From an uncultured Pelagibacteraceae bacterium (lineage in GTDB: Bacteria > Pseudomonadota > Alphaproteobacteria > Pelagibacterales > Pelagibacteraceae): a stretch of 64,000 bases of DNA. Numbering within the stretch: position 1 is the stretch's first letter; the number at the start of each line of letters is the position of its first letter. A program made the translations under genes and the position numbers. Shown one piece after another: positions 44,797 to 53,849 of the stretch. The stretch spans positions 1 through 64,000 of the forward strand of contig CACCZY010000001.1 in assembly GCA_902550635.1 (NCBI GenBank). The letters are read 5' to 3'. The notes below the pieces were generated by a model, which saw only the letters and a list, made by a program, of their open reading frames with translations, was not told the DNA's origin and ran no database searches.

Positions 44797-45852
44797 TTAA
44801 TTTTTAAGTTGTTTTGAGTGGTCGACAAATTTTTCTACGTTTTCAGTTTTAACAGCTTTTTCAACTTGCTCGGGATCTTTTATATTTTCTAAAGTTCTAG
44901 TGATTGATCTTGCATCTGTGCCAAATGTATCTACAACTTTCATTGCTTCTTCTAATTTTTTTCGAAGTACAATTACATTATCAAAATGCTTTGCAAACCT
45001 TGTACTAATTGTTTTTAAATGATTGTAAATTTCTGTTGCACCCTTTTGTACCTTTAATGATTGAAAGCCCATATGTAATGATTGCAGATAAGCTGAAAGA
45101 GTATTTGGACCCATAATTACAATTTTATACTTTTTCATTAATTCTTGAGTTAATAATTCTTTAGTACTAGGATCTTGGTAGTCAGTTAATTCTTTATATA
45201 AACTCTCAGTTGGCGCATATACTATTCCAAAATCTGTGGTTTTAGGTGGAACAATATATTTTTCATTTACACTTTTAGCTTTATCTTTAAAAGCTTTAGC
45301 TAATTTTGTTCTAGCATCTGCCATTGCTTTTTTATCATCTTCTTGGTGAGCATCATCTATTGCTTTAAATCTTTCTACTGGAAAATGACTATCTACTGGA
45401 ACTAAAACATCTCCTTGAAGTTTTATAGCAAATTCTACATTTTCTGAGGTATCTTCTTTCATCTTAACATTTGATATAAATTGAGAAGCTGGCAATAAAT
45501 CTTTTAATAAAGATGCCAAGCTAAACTCAGCCAAGGTTCCATATTTTTTAACTCCAGCTAAAATCTTAGTAATCCCCTCCTGGCTTTTATTTAAATTTTC
45601 AACTTGTGTATTAAAAGCAGAAACTTTTTCATTAACTGAAGTTAAAGTTTGTGTCATGTCTCTTGTCACATCTTTTGATAGACTATTAAAAGAAGTAGAC
45701 ATACTATTAAATGAATTGTTGATACTTTCTTTTAAATTATTAAGTTCTTGAGTGTTGTCTTTTGGCTCTTCTTTATTTTTACGCTGAGTAACCAAAAGGT
45801 AAATAACAATCCCTATTAGGACTAAAATTATATATAGTAACGAATCTTGCAT
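44797..45852 (-). CDS. rmuC: DNA recombination protein RmuC
   Basis: The 351 residues begin with one N-terminal membrane segment (about 4-22), followed by a long coiled coil (30-105) and the RmuC domain, a predicted PD-(D/E)XK-like fold with VLVPVDSHFPVERF and DFGIVYAPTESLY. RmuC limits inversions at short inverted repeats in E. coli; the mechanism is unclear. It precedes the RecB-type nuclease by 37 bases on the same strand. Confidence 0.92.
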   Translation of the reverse strand: MQDSLLYIILVLIGIVIYLLVTQRKNKEEPKDNTQELNNLKESINNSFNSMSTSFNSLSKDVTRDMTQTLTSVNEKVSAFNTQVENLNKSQEGITKILAGVKKYGTLAEFSLASLLKDLLPASQFISNVKMKEDTSENVEFAIKLQGDVLVPVDSHFPVERFKAIDDAHQEDDKKAMADARTKLAKAFKDKAKSVNEKYIVPPKTTDFGIVYAPTESLYKELTDYQDPSTKELLTQELMKKYKIVIMGPNTLSAYLQSLHMGFQSLKVQKGATEIYNHLKTISTRFAKHFDNVIVLRKKLEEAMKVVDTFGTDARSITRTLENIKDPEQVEKAVKTENVEKFVDHSKQLKN

Positions 45853-45875
45853 AGATAATGTAATACTAAGATAAT

Positions 45876-46562
45876 TTATTTACCAAGCAAGTTTATAATC
45901 TTTTTAATTCCTGATTTTCTTAAGGATAATTTTGATATCATTAAGCATGCTTGTGATTTTAAAATTTCACCATCTTTTAAAACTCTTAAATTATTTGCTT
46001 TTAATGTTGCTCCTGTACTTGTTATATCTGATATAATTTCAGCAGTACCTGTAAACGGAGCTACCTCGGTACTTCCCAAACTTTTGACAAGTTGAAATTG
46101 AGTTACTCCTTTTGAATATAAAAATTGTCTAGTTAAATTGGGATATTTTGTTGCAACTCTTAAAAGTTTTTTTTTCTTTTTTTTAAATTCATCTGCAACC
46201 TCATCTAAATCCAGTAAAGTTTGTACATCTATCCAAAGATCAGGTATCGCAAGAACAAGGTTTGCTTTGCCAAATTCATATTTTTTTATAACTTTAATTT
46301 TATTTTGAATATTTATTTCACTTTCTTTTAATAGATCTATACCAGAAAAACCAACATCAATATTTCCCAAAGATAATTGTTCAATACATTCTCTTGCGTG
46401 AAGATATATAATTTTTATATTAGATTTTTTTATATGACCAAATAAATCTCTTTCTCCTCTTTCAGAATAAATTTTCAATTTCTTTTTCTTAAAGATATTT
46501 AGAGTATCATTCTTTAATCTACCCTTTGATGGTATCCCTATATTGATAATATTCTTATTCAT
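45876..46562 (-). CDS. hisG: ATP phosphoribosyltransferase catalytic subunit, short form
   Basis: The first step of histidine synthesis. The 228-residue short form lacks the C-terminal regulatory ACT-like domain and needs HisZ, which is encoded just upstream. Motifs: IGIPSKGRL at the start, VGFSGIDLL and the PRPP-binding EVAPFTGTAEIISDITSTG (19 residues). It overlaps hisZ by eight bases. Confidence 0.95.
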   Translation of the reverse strand: MNKNIINIGIPSKGRLKNDTLNIFKKKKLKIYSERGERDLFGHIKKSNIKIIYLHARECIEQLSLGNIDVGFSGIDLLKESEINIQNKIKVIKKYEFGKANLVLAIPDLWIDVQTLLDLDEVADEFKKKKKKLLRVATKYPNLTRQFLYSKGVTQFQLVKSLGSTEVAPFTGTAEIISDITSTGATLKANNLRVLKDGEILKSQACLMISKLSLRKSGIKKIINLLGK

Positions 46563-47610
46563 AAACGCTCATATTGACCGCTGCTCCAGCTGCTGAAACT
46601 TTTCTGAAACCTAAGTTGCTAGTTAATTCATCGTATCTTCCACCTGAAATAAAATTTTTAAATTTTTTTCCTTTTTTAACTTCTATTGAAAAAATCATTG
46701 AACTATAAAATTCTACATCTCTTCCACTTGATGCAGAAAATTCTACTCTTAAATTCTTATTATTTATATTGTTTAGTGGAAAAAAATCTTTTCCAACAAA
46801 TATATTAAGTCCGTATTTTTGAAAAAAATTATTCAATACGTTAGGAGCATTTTGCAATTTACATTTTATTTTTAAATATTCTTTAATAATTTTTGTATTA
46901 ATTTTGCCTGATGAAGATCTTCTAGGATCTTTTATTTTCATATCAAATCGATCTAATATTTCTTTGTAGCTTCTTCCTGCAACTTCTTTGAAATTTTCAA
47001 GTTTTCTCATTTTTAAATATCTTGATTTATCAATTTCAACAAAAACAGGATCTATATCTAAGTTTGTTTCTAATCTTTTTAAAAGTTCGTTGAAATAAAC
47101 CTCATTCCAATAATATCTTTTTAATCTATTTTTCCATCTTCTTGGAATATCAAGTTTGTTAATTAGGAGATTAAATAATTCAACATTTCCAATTTTTAAA
47201 ACTGCTTTTTTAAAACCACTACTCTTTAAAATTTTTATTGATGTATCTATAATTTCTCGATCTTCTTTTTGTTTATCTTTTGAACCTAATATTTCAAAAC
47301 CAATTTGATTTTTAATTATAGAGTCTTGTTTTCTATAAGTTTTTCTAAATGCTTCGCCACTATAAAAAACTTTTTGTTTTTTATTTAATTTATTTTGAAC
47401 AAATCTTAAGACAGAAGAAATTGTTAGATCTGGTCTAAGGCACAACTCATTTCCATTTAGATCATAAAATGAAAATAATAATCTTTTAAAATTCTCTCCT
47501 GACCTTTGCAAAATATATTTTGTTTCCAATACTGGATCTAATTCAATGTTATTAAACCCTTTGGATTTTATTAATCTAAGGATTTTTTCAGATAAGTTTT
47601 TTGATTTCAT
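46555..47610 (-). CDS. hisZ: ATP phosphoribosyltransferase regulatory subunit HisZ
   Basis: A histidyl-tRNA-synthetase paralogue of 351 residues that lacks the anticodon-binding domain and activates short HisG, giving histidine feedback. Class II fold motifs are degenerate: LCLRPDLTISSVLRFV (motif 2 region) and ISGGRYDELTSNLG near the C-terminus. It overlaps hisS by 23 bases, so the enzyme and its non-catalytic copy are adjacent. Confidence 0.92.
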   Translation of the reverse strand: MKSKNLSEKILRLIKSKGFNNIELDPVLETKYILQRSGENFKRLLFSFYDLNGNELCLRPDLTISSVLRFVQNKLNKKQKVFYSGEAFRKTYRKQDSIIKNQIGFEILGSKDKQKEDREIIDTSIKILKSSGFKKAVLKIGNVELFNLLINKLDIPRRWKNRLKRYYWNEVYFNELLKRLETNLDIDPVFVEIDKSRYLKMRKLENFKEVAGRSYKEILDRFDMKIKDPRRSSSGKINTKIIKEYLKIKCKLQNAPNVLNNFFQKYGLNIFVGKDFFPLNNINNKNLRVEFSASSGRDVEFYSSMIFSIEVKKGKKFKNFISGGRYDELTSNLGFRKVSAAGAAVNMSVYE

Positions 47611-48979
47611 TAATTAAGTTTTCTTTGGAAACAGTTATTTGATCATTCTCTTTAGAAGAAGTTAATTTTTTTAAAATGATTTTATTTTCTTTAATTTCGT
47701 TTTCTCCCATTATAATTGCAATGGGGCAGCCTCTTTTATCTGCATAAGTTAATTGTTTTTTTAAATTTTTTGAGGAATCAAGATATAATTCTGAATTTAT
47801 TCCATTATCTCTTAAAAGGTTTAAAATTGAATAATAATTTTGCATAAGCTTTTCTTCCAATATGCAGATTAATATTGGTTCATTATTTTTAACTTTAATT
47901 TCATTAATTTGGTTTATTGCAAATAATAATCTATCAACTCCAATACTCATTCCAGTCCCTGGAAAATCTGCTCCTTTAAACCTTGAAATTAACTTGTCAT
48001 ATCTCCCTCCTGAAGCAATACTTCCAATATCTATTTCTTTTCCTTTTGGGTTTTTAACTTTAAAATTTATTTTTGTTTCAACACAAAAACCATCATAATA
48101 TGCAAGTCCTCGTACTATAGTAAAATTTGTTTTAATTTGATTAGAAAAATTTCCAAGGCTGACTATTTCTAAAAGCTCTTCAGTTTCTCTTATACCTTCT
48201 GCGGAAACTGAATTTTTCAATACTTTCTTTAATTCTTGAATATTTTTTATTTTTATAAAATTTAAAATTTCTGATGCTTGATCATTTGATAAATTTGCAC
48301 CCTTTGTAACTGCACCAGATTTATCTACTCTCTCTTTTTTTAATAAATCTTCAACACCTTTTATTCCTACTCTTTCTAATTTATCTATGGCTCTAATTAC
48401 TTTAAGCTCTTGATTTTGATCGCTGATTTTAAGTTCCCTAATCAATCCTTGAACTATTTTTCTATTGCTTATGGAAACACTAAATTGATCTTTTTTAAGA
48501 CCACAATTTAAAAGTGTGCCAACAATTACATTGCAAATTTCTGAGTCAGACTGTGATTTATTTGTGTTCCCAATTATATCAACATCAGCCTGAGTAAACT
48601 CTCTATATCTTGCGTTTCCACTTTTTTCATTTCTCCATACATTTCCAATTGCATACCTTTTAAATGGAAAAGCTAAATCCCTATAATTTTGTGCAACAAA
48701 TCTGCTTAGAGGACTACTTAAATCATATCTCAATGTTATTTGTTCATTGTCATCTTTAAATGAAAAAACATCAGACATAGGATTAGCCTCATCATCTGCC
48801 AAAAATGATCCGATATTTATACTTTTTTCAAAAGATGGGGTTTCTAATGGTGCAAAACCATACTTTAAAAAATTAGCCTCAATAGAGTTAATTAACTTTT
48901 TTTTAATAGCTAATTTTTTATTCCATCTATCTTCAAACCCAGAAGGTAAATCAGGTATTAATTTTTTTTCTTTTTCCAT
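47588..48979 (-). CDS. hisS: Histidyl-tRNA synthetase
   Basis: A class II synthetase of 463 residues. Motif 2 is RYREFTQADVDIIG, the histidine loops are RGLAYYDGF and SGGRYD, and motif 3 is GTGMSIGVDRLLFA. A C-terminal anticodon-binding domain follows (about 370-463). Its cognate tRNA-His gene ends four bases upstream of the start, so tRNA and synthetase are on one transcript. Confidence 0.96.
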   Translation of the reverse strand: MEKEKKLIPDLPSGFEDRWNKKLAIKKKLINSIEANFLKYGFAPLETPSFEKSINIGSFLADDEANPMSDVFSFKDDNEQITLRYDLSSPLSRFVAQNYRDLAFPFKRYAIGNVWRNEKSGNARYREFTQADVDIIGNTNKSQSDSEICNVIVGTLLNCGLKKDQFSVSISNRKIVQGLIRELKISDQNQELKVIRAIDKLERVGIKGVEDLLKKERVDKSGAVTKGANLSNDQASEILNFIKIKNIQELKKVLKNSVSAEGIRETEELLEIVSLGNFSNQIKTNFTIVRGLAYYDGFCVETKINFKVKNPKGKEIDIGSIASGGRYDKLISRFKGADFPGTGMSIGVDRLLFAINQINEIKVKNNEPILICILEEKLMQNYYSILNLLRDNGINSELYLDSSKNLKKQLTYADKRGCPIAIIMGENEIKENKIILKKLTSSKENDQITVSKENLINEIKKLI

Positions 48980-48983
48980 TTTT

Positions 48984-49058
48984 TGGTACTGACGCTGGGA
49001 ATCGCACCCAGATAGCCCGCTCCACAGGCGGGAGTAATAACTGTTATACGACGTCAGC
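48984..49058 (-). tRNA. tRNA-His (GTG)
   Basis: A 75-base cloverleaf with encoded CCA. The acceptor GCTGACG pairs with CGTCAGT (a G-U at 1:72), and the anticodon stem CCCGC/GCGGG encloses CTGTGGA with anticodon GTG. The T-arm is CTGGG/CCCAG. Base 73 is A and base -1 is A, so the G-1:C73 identity pair is absent. It is directly upstream of hisS. Confidence 0.95.
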
Positions 49059-49226
49059 TCCTTTTACTGTTTTATACTAAATGTGGATAAAATTAAATTT
49101 ATAATATGATTAAATTGCTAGCATGCAGCCAGCATGAAAATGATGTCTGTGTAAGTTTGTCAGTATTTTTACTTTTTTAATCATCGCTTGTTAAATAACA
49201 GTTATTTTTATAAATGCAAGATAGTA

Positions 49227-49276
49227 TTGTATAGGAAGTAAAAAGCTTTTTTATAGCTTTTAACATCCCTATACAA
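49227..49276 (-). other. Long two-part hairpin downstream of cspA
   Basis: TTGTATAGG (49227-49235) pairs perfectly with CCTATACAA (49268-49276), and inside it AAAAGCT (49241-49247) pairs with AGCTTTT (49255-49261) across a seven-base loop. It lies 17 bases after the cspA stop in the minus direction. It is probably the 3' end structure of the cspA mRNA or part of a small RNA. The rest of the 235-base gap between tRNA-His and cspA shows no gene that I can recognise. Confidence 0.55.
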
Positions 49277-49293
49277 ATATTTTTGAATTAGAA

Positions 49294-49503
49294 TTAAGAG
49301 GTTTTTTGCAATTTTACTGCGGAAGGACCTTTATCTCCATCTTCAACTTCAAATGTAATCTCATCACCTTCATTTAAAAATCTTAAACCAGCTTCTCTTA
49401 CAGCTGAGGCATGAACAAATACATCTTTTTCTCCATCAGTTCTTTCGATAAAACCGTATCCTTTTTTACCGTTGAACCATTTTACTTTACCTTTTAGACT
49501 CAT
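49294..49503 (-). CDS. cspA: Cold-shock-domain protein (CspA family)
   Basis: A 69-residue single OB-fold RNA chaperone. RNP1 is KGYGFIER and RNP2 is [19 protein letters not shown] is the family start. A 97-base leader separates it from tRNA-Phe, long for this genome, consistent with a regulated 5' UTR. It is monocistronic and ends at a long hairpin. Confidence 0.96.
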   Translation of the reverse strand: MSLKGKVKWFNGKKGYGFIERTDGEKDVFVHASAVREAGLRFLNEGDEITFEVEDGDKGPSAVKLQKTS

Positions 49504-49600
49504 TTTTACTCTTTCTTATTAGTTGTTTATTTTGCTATTAAGCAGCATCTCAGTAATAGATTTTTTAAGTTAATTCAAGATATTATTTTTAATTATTTGG

Positions 49601-49675
49601 TGGTGGCTTTGGTTGGAATCGCACCAACGACACATACCTTTTCAGGGTACTGCTCTACTACTGAGCTACAAAGCC
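49601..49675 (-). tRNA. tRNA-Phe (GAA)
   Basis: A 75-base cloverleaf with encoded CCA. Acceptor GGCTTTG/CAAAGCC, D-stem GCTC/GAGC, anticodon stem GTACC/GGTAT around CTGAAAA (anticodon GAA), T-arm GTTGG/CCAAC. It begins six bases after the infA stop, so it is probably processed from the hisD-infA transcript. Confidence 0.96.
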
Positions 49676-49681
49676 TTATAT

Positions 49682-49900
49682 TTAGTACCTAAAAACAATT
49701 CTTCCTTTTGTTAAATCATAAGGTGTTACTTCAACAGTAACATTATCTCCTTGCAAGACTCTAATTCTATTTTTTCTCAATTTTCCTGCTGTGTGGGCTA
49801 TAACAATTTTATTATTACCCTCCAATTGTACACGGAACATAGCATTAGGCAGCAAATCAATAACCTTTCCTTTAAATTCAAGTAAGTCTTGTTTTGACAA
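49682..49900 (-). CDS. infA: Translation initiation factor IF-1
   Basis: A 72-residue OB-fold factor that binds the ribosomal A site during initiation. The typical core [13 protein letters not shown], the [17 protein letters not shown] stretch, and the ending [12 protein letters not shown] are all present. It lies five bases after hisD and just before tRNA-Phe. Confidence 0.98.
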   Translation of the reverse strand: MSKQDLLEFKGKVIDLLPNAMFRVQLEGNNKIVIAHTAGKLRKNRIRVLQGDNVTVEVTPYDLTKGRIVFRY

Positions 49901-49905
49901 AATTA

Positions 49906-51168
49906 TTATCTCCTCATTCTCGATTTTATACTTTCGGCATGGCCATATAAATTTTCATACTCGGCAAGATTTATAGCTTGCTTACCAATAACTTCAATCC
50001 CTTTTTTTGATAATCTTATTTGGCTTATTTTTTTATAAAATTCACTTACATTAAGTCCTGAAGAAAATTTTGCTGATCCTAAAGTTGGTAGAACGTGGTT
50101 TGTGCCTGCTGTATAGTCAGTCACTGCCATTGCAGAATATCTTCCAATACATATACTTCCCGCATTAACAATTTTTTTTAAGTATTTATTTGGTTTTTTA
50201 ACATTAATTTCTAAATGTTCAGGTGAAATTAAATTTATTATTTCCGGAATCTTTTTATCCTCATTAACGTAAATTATTAAACCATTTTTTCTTAAACTTT
50301 TTGATGCAATGAATTTTCTAGGTATTTTTTTTAGTATAATATTAATTCTTTTTATTACTTTTTTAATTAATAATTTGTCCTTAGTTAGTAAAATACATTG
50401 TGAGTTTTCATCATGTTCTGCTTGCCCAATTAATGACGTTGATATTTCATTTATATTTGTATTTCGATCTGCAACTACGCAAATTTCACTAGGCCCTGCT
50501 ATCATGCTCTCTATTCCTATTTCGCCAAACAAAGAAAGTTTGGCTTGGGATACAAATTTATTACCTGGACCTACAATCTTATCAACGTTTTGTATATAAC
50601 TTAAACTTGCTATTGCCTGAGCTCCTCCCATTGAGAAAATTTCTTTTATTCCTAACTTTCTTGCAACATACATAACTGCAGAATTTAATTTTCCATCAAC
50701 TCTTGGGTTTGCCAATACGATTCTTTTAACCTTTGCAATTTTTGCCGGAATTGCATTCATTAATAAAGAACTTGGTAAATTAGATGGAACATATATACCA
50801 ACTGAATTTAATGGAATAATTTTGTATTCTAATAGATTTTTATACTTATCAAAATACCTTACATTTTTCATTTTTTGTTTAATATGAAAATTAAAAATTC
50901 TTTTGTATGCAAAATCCAAGGAAGATTTAATTTTTGGACTTAGTTTTTTTATAGATTGAGTAATTTCTTTAGAATTTACTCTAATTCTTGAATTTTTACT
51001 ATATTTCTTTTCATATTTTATTAATGCCTTAATTTTATTTTTTTTAACATCATTTAATATTTTTTTTACAACAAAGTTATTAGATCTGGTTTTGAGTCTT
51101 CTATAATTTAAAAATTTATTTATATTTAATAAATAATTCCTGTTGCTTGTGTTTAATATTTTAATCAT
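49906..51168 (-). CDS. hisD: Histidinol dehydrogenase
   Basis: The last two steps of histidine synthesis. The 420 residues contain [22 protein letters not shown] (in part), the zinc-ligand region [13 protein letters not shown] and SPEHLEI, and the C-terminal [10 protein letters not shown]. It overlaps the DUF2948 gene by eight bases in a murA-DUF2948-hisD-infA string, an order found in other alphaproteobacteria with more genes between. Confidence 0.96.
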   Translation of the reverse strand: MIKILNTSNRNYLLNINKFLNYRRLKTRSNNFVVKKILNDVKKNKIKALIKYEKKYSKNSRIRVNSKEITQSIKKLSPKIKSSLDFAYKRIFNFHIKQKMKNVRYFDKYKNLLEYKIIPLNSVGIYVPSNLPSSLLMNAIPAKIAKVKRIVLANPRVDGKLNSAVMYVARKLGIKEIFSMGGAQAIASLSYIQNVDKIVGPGNKFVSQAKLSLFGEIGIESMIAGPSEICVVADRNTNINEISTSLIGQAEHDENSQCILLTKDKLLIKKVIKRINIILKKIPRKFIASKSLRKNGLIIYVNEDKKIPEIINLISPEHLEINVKKPNKYLKKIVNAGSICIGRYSAMAVTDYTAGTNHVLPTLGSAKFSSGLNVSEFYKKISQIRLSKKGIEVIGKQAINLAEYENLYGHAESIKSRMRR

Positions 51169-51553
51169 TTATCTGTTTTAAATCTTCTAATGTTGCCTCA
51201 ATAATTTCTGCGGAGAGATTTATAATTGCATTATTTGAAAATAACAGTGTTATTTCATAATTTTTTTTTACTTTAAAAAGCTTAATTGCTATTAATTTAA
51301 GCAATATTTTATCATCTTTTTGATTTATATTTTTTGATTTTGACGAATCAATAAATTCAAATTTTAATATACTGCTAATTTTTTGATTTTTTTTATCTTG
51401 ATTAACTCTTTCAAGCAAAATTAAAAAAATTTTATTTTTTTTTAAATATTTAATATTATTGATTTTTACACTAGAGTTAGAACAATAAGCCGAAATAAAT
51501 TGTAAATCATCAGAAGAACGAGCTATAATTTTTTTAAAAAATTTATTTCTCAT
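51161..51553 (-). CDS. DUF2948-like conserved protein
   Basis: The 130-residue cytoplasmic protein has the pattern ARSSDDLQFISAYCSNSSVKI, mid-section FLILLERVN, and ending LSAEIIEATLEDL, which matches my memory of the alphaproteobacterial DUF2948 family. Its location between murA and hisD supports this. The function is unknown. It overlaps hisD and shares one base with murA. Confidence 0.75.
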   Translation of the reverse strand: MRNKFFKKIIARSSDDLQFISAYCSNSSVKINNIKYLKKNKIFLILLERVNQDKKNQKISSILKFEFIDSSKSKNINQKDDKILLKLIAIKLFKVKKNYEITLLFSNNAIINLSAEIIEATLEDLKQIND

Positions 51554-52812
51554 TAACGTATTTTTTTTATATCTACTCCTATTTTCTTTAATTTTTTATC
51601 TAAATTTTCATATCCACGAGAAAGATGATAAATTCTATGAATAATTGATTTACCTTTAGCAGCAATTGCCGCCAATACTAATGCTACGGAAGCTCTTAAG
51701 TCACTGCTCATTAATTCAGCTCCTTCAAAATTAGCTCCTCCTAGAATTATTGCTTTTTTATTCCTAACTATAATGTTAGCGCCTAACCTTCTTAGTTCAG
51801 CACAATGCAAATACCTGTTCTCAAAAATGTTTTCTTTAATAATTGATCTCCCTTTTGCTTTACATAACAATACCATAAACTGCGCTTGTAGATCAGTAGA
51901 AAAACCTGGATATTCTTTTGTACTTAACAATTTTAAATTTTTTATTTTTTTTGAACCTTTGACTATAATTTTATTTTTTTTAGTTTTAATTTCTGCACCA
52001 ATTTTTTTTAGCAAGTTAATTTCAGTATTAATTATTTCTGGTTTCAAACCACACACTTCTAAATTACCCTGAGTTAATGCAGATGCTATACAAAACGTTC
52101 CAGCTTCAATTCTGTCTCCCATTACAGAATAGCTAGTTGAATCTAAAGATTTCACGCCGTAAATTTCTAAAGTTCTTTTTCCAGTCCATTTAATTTTTGC
52201 TCCTGCTGATTTAAGAAAATTGACTAAATCTTTTATCTCAGGTTCTATTGCACAGTTTTTTAAAATAGTTTTCCCATTAGCTAATGTTGCTGCCATTATT
52301 AAATTTTCTGTTGCTCCAACAGAAATTTTTGGAAATTTAATTTTTGAACCTATTATTTTTTTTGCATTTGCATGAACATATCCTTTTTTAATTTTATAAT
52401 TCATTTTTAATTTTTTTAACCCTGATAAATGATAATTTATTGGTCTGACACCTATCTGACAGCCTCCTGGCATACTTACAGTAGCCAAACCATACCTTGA
52501 TATTAAAGGACCAAGAACTAATATTCCTGCACGCATTGTTTTGACATGAGAATAAGAAGCAAAAAAATTTTTAATTTTGTAATTTTTAATTTTTACTATG
52601 CGTTTATTTTGTGAAAAAGATATTTTTGAACCTAATGATCTAAGTAGATTAATCATTGTTTCAATATCTTTAACTTTTGGTAAATTTTTAATCTTAACTG
52701 TTTTATTAAATAAAAGTGTTGATGCTAAAATTGGCAAAGCCGCATTTTTGCTACCTGAAACACTAACCACTCCTTTGACCTTGCAAGGTCCTTTGATAAC
52801 AAACTTTTCCAT
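51553..52812 (-). CDS. murA: UDP-N-acetylglucosamine 1-carboxyvinyltransferase
   Basis: The first committed step of peptidoglycan synthesis. The 419 residues show SGSKNAALP near 19-27, the catalytic Cys118 in MPGGCQIGVRP (the fosfomycin-sensitive Cys form), GATENLIMAA and TDLQAQFM with the Asp. It lies two bases after dcd. Numbering suggests an intact enzyme. Confidence 0.97.
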   Translation of the reverse strand: MEKFVIKGPCKVKGVVSVSGSKNAALPILASTLLFNKTVKIKNLPKVKDIETMINLLRSLGSKISFSQNKRIVKIKNYKIKNFFASYSHVKTMRAGILVLGPLISRYGLATVSMPGGCQIGVRPINYHLSGLKKLKMNYKIKKGYVHANAKKIIGSKIKFPKISVGATENLIMAATLANGKTILKNCAIEPEIKDLVNFLKSAGAKIKWTGKRTLEIYGVKSLDSTSYSVMGDRIEAGTFCIASALTQGNLEVCGLKPEIINTEINLLKKIGAEIKTKKNKIIVKGSKKIKNLKLLSTKEYPGFSTDLQAQFMVLLCKAKGRSIIKENIFENRYLHCAELRRLGANIIVRNKKAIILGGANFEGAELMSSDLRASVALVLAAIAAKGKSIIHRIYHLSRGYENLDKKLKKIGVDIKKIR

Positions 52813-52814
52813 GG

Positions 52815-53372
52815 TTATTTAATTTTTGCTAGTGTTACACCTTTTTGACCTTGGTATTTACCACCTCTAGACTTATAACTTGTTTCTGGTTGTTCATTCC
52901 CTTTTAAAAATAAAAATTGTGCACACCCCTCTCCTGAATAAATTTTAGCAGGATTTGGTGTTGTGTTAGAAAATTCTAATGTTATGTGACCTTCAAACTC
53001 ATTTTCAATTGGAGTTACATTAATCACAATACCACATCTTGCATAAGTACTTTTGCCAACACAAATACACAAAATATCTCTGGGTATTTTAAAAAATTCA
53101 ATTGTCCTTCCTAAAACAAAAGAATTTGGTGGAATTATACATTCTGATCCTTTTCTATCCACAAAATTTGATTCACTAAAATTCTTTGGATCTACAATTG
53201 ATGAATTAACATTAGTAAAAATTTTAAACTCATCTGCTACTCGTACATCATAACCAAAAGAACTCAGTCCATAGGATATTTTTCCAGATGAGACTTGTTT
53301 TTCCACAAATGGATCTATCATACCATGTTCCAAAGACATTTTTTTAATCCATTTATCAGATTGAATACTCAT
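52815..53372 (-). CDS. dcd: dCTP deaminase
   Basis: Deaminates dCTP to dUTP for thymidylate supply. The 185 residues show SSFGYDVRV, the [13 protein letters not shown] core, [10 protein letters not shown] and the catalytic Glu in [11 protein letters not shown]. The ending [20 protein letters not shown] (20 residues) is the family tail that closes over nucleotide. The start overlaps a 35-codon ORF (ATGA). Confidence 0.96.
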   Translation of the reverse strand: MSIQSDKWIKKMSLEHGMIDPFVEKQVSSGKISYGLSSFGYDVRVADEFKIFTNVNSSIVDPKNFSESNFVDRKGSECIIPPNSFVLGRTIEFFKIPRDILCICVGKSTYARCGIVINVTPIENEFEGHITLEFSNTTPNPAKIYSGEGCAQFLFLKGNEQPETSYKSRGGKYQGQKGVTLAKIK

Positions 53373-53476
53373 TTAATAACTTTATTTTTTTTAATTTTTT
53401 TTTGAAAAATTTTTCTTTTTTTTAAATTTTTTTTTAAAGCAATCTCAAGCCTATTTTTTTTATGTTTATTATCCAT
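53369..53476 (-). CDS. Small basic ORF upstream of and coupled to dcd (35 residues)
   Basis: A short frame from an ATG at 53476 to a TGA sharing ATGA with the dcd start. The peptide begins [20 protein letters not shown] and ends IKKNKVIK, highly basic with a likely single helix. The [14 protein letters not shown] pattern is reminiscent of short alphaproteobacterial proteins with an Arg-rich 'ALRxNLRRRK' core, which is from memory. The exact overlap with dcd and the six-base gap to the gene before support translation; the poly-A composition argues for caution. Confidence 0.5.
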   Translation of the reverse strand: MDNKHKKNRLEIALKKNLKKRKIFQKKIKKNKVIK

Positions 53477-53482
53477 TTTAAA

Positions 53483-53680
53483 TTATTTTTCTGGATTTGT
53501 AAGATCATCGAGAGTTAATGGCTTAGAGGTATCTCTTTGATCTACTTTAGATTTTTTTTCTTCCGGACTTAATTTCGCTGCTCTTTTCGCTCTTCTTTCA
53601 GCAAGCTTTTTTTCTCTTTTAGCTTGCTTCTCCATAGCTTTCATTCCTCTAGTAGATTTATAATCGTAGTGAATACCCAT
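53483..53680 (-). CDS. Small highly charged hypothetical protein (65 residues)
   Basis: Not recognised. It starts MGIHYDYKSTRGMKAMEKQ, then has a Lys/Arg/Glu/Ala helix (about 13-47) and an acidic end TLDDLTNPEK. It looks like a soluble helical protein with no membrane segment. It is upstream of the 35-codon ORF and dcd on the same strand. tRNA-Thr is 93 bases away on the other strand. Confidence 0.6.
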   Translation of the reverse strand: MGIHYDYKSTRGMKAMEKQAKREKKLAERRAKRAAKLSPEEKKSKVDQRDTSKPLTLDDLTNPEK

Positions 53681-53773
53681 AATTTACCCTTCAAACTTAT
53701 AAAACATTTTGAAAAAAAATTAAGGCAATAATTTGTAAATTATTAATTTATACACTAATCTTGTATTTTTTTT

Positions 53774-53849
53774 GCCCAGATAGCTCAGTTGGAAGAGCAT
53801 TTGCATGGTAGGCAAAAGGTCAGCAGTTCGATCCTGCTTCTGGGCACCA
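53774..53849 (+). tRNA. tRNA-Thr (GGT)
   Basis: A 76-base cloverleaf with encoded CCA. Acceptor GCCCAGA/TCTGGGC, D-stem GCTC/GAGC, anticodon stem TTTGC/GCAAA around ATGGTAG (anticodon GGT), T-arm AGCAG/CTGCT. The final A directly abuts the stop codon of the convergent TVP38-like gene. Confidence 0.96.

Noticed and set aside
49114-49140. Two AGCATG direct repeats and a GCATGC palindrome after tRNA-His
   Set aside because: Six-base repeats are expected by chance at this scale and no larger structure surrounds them.
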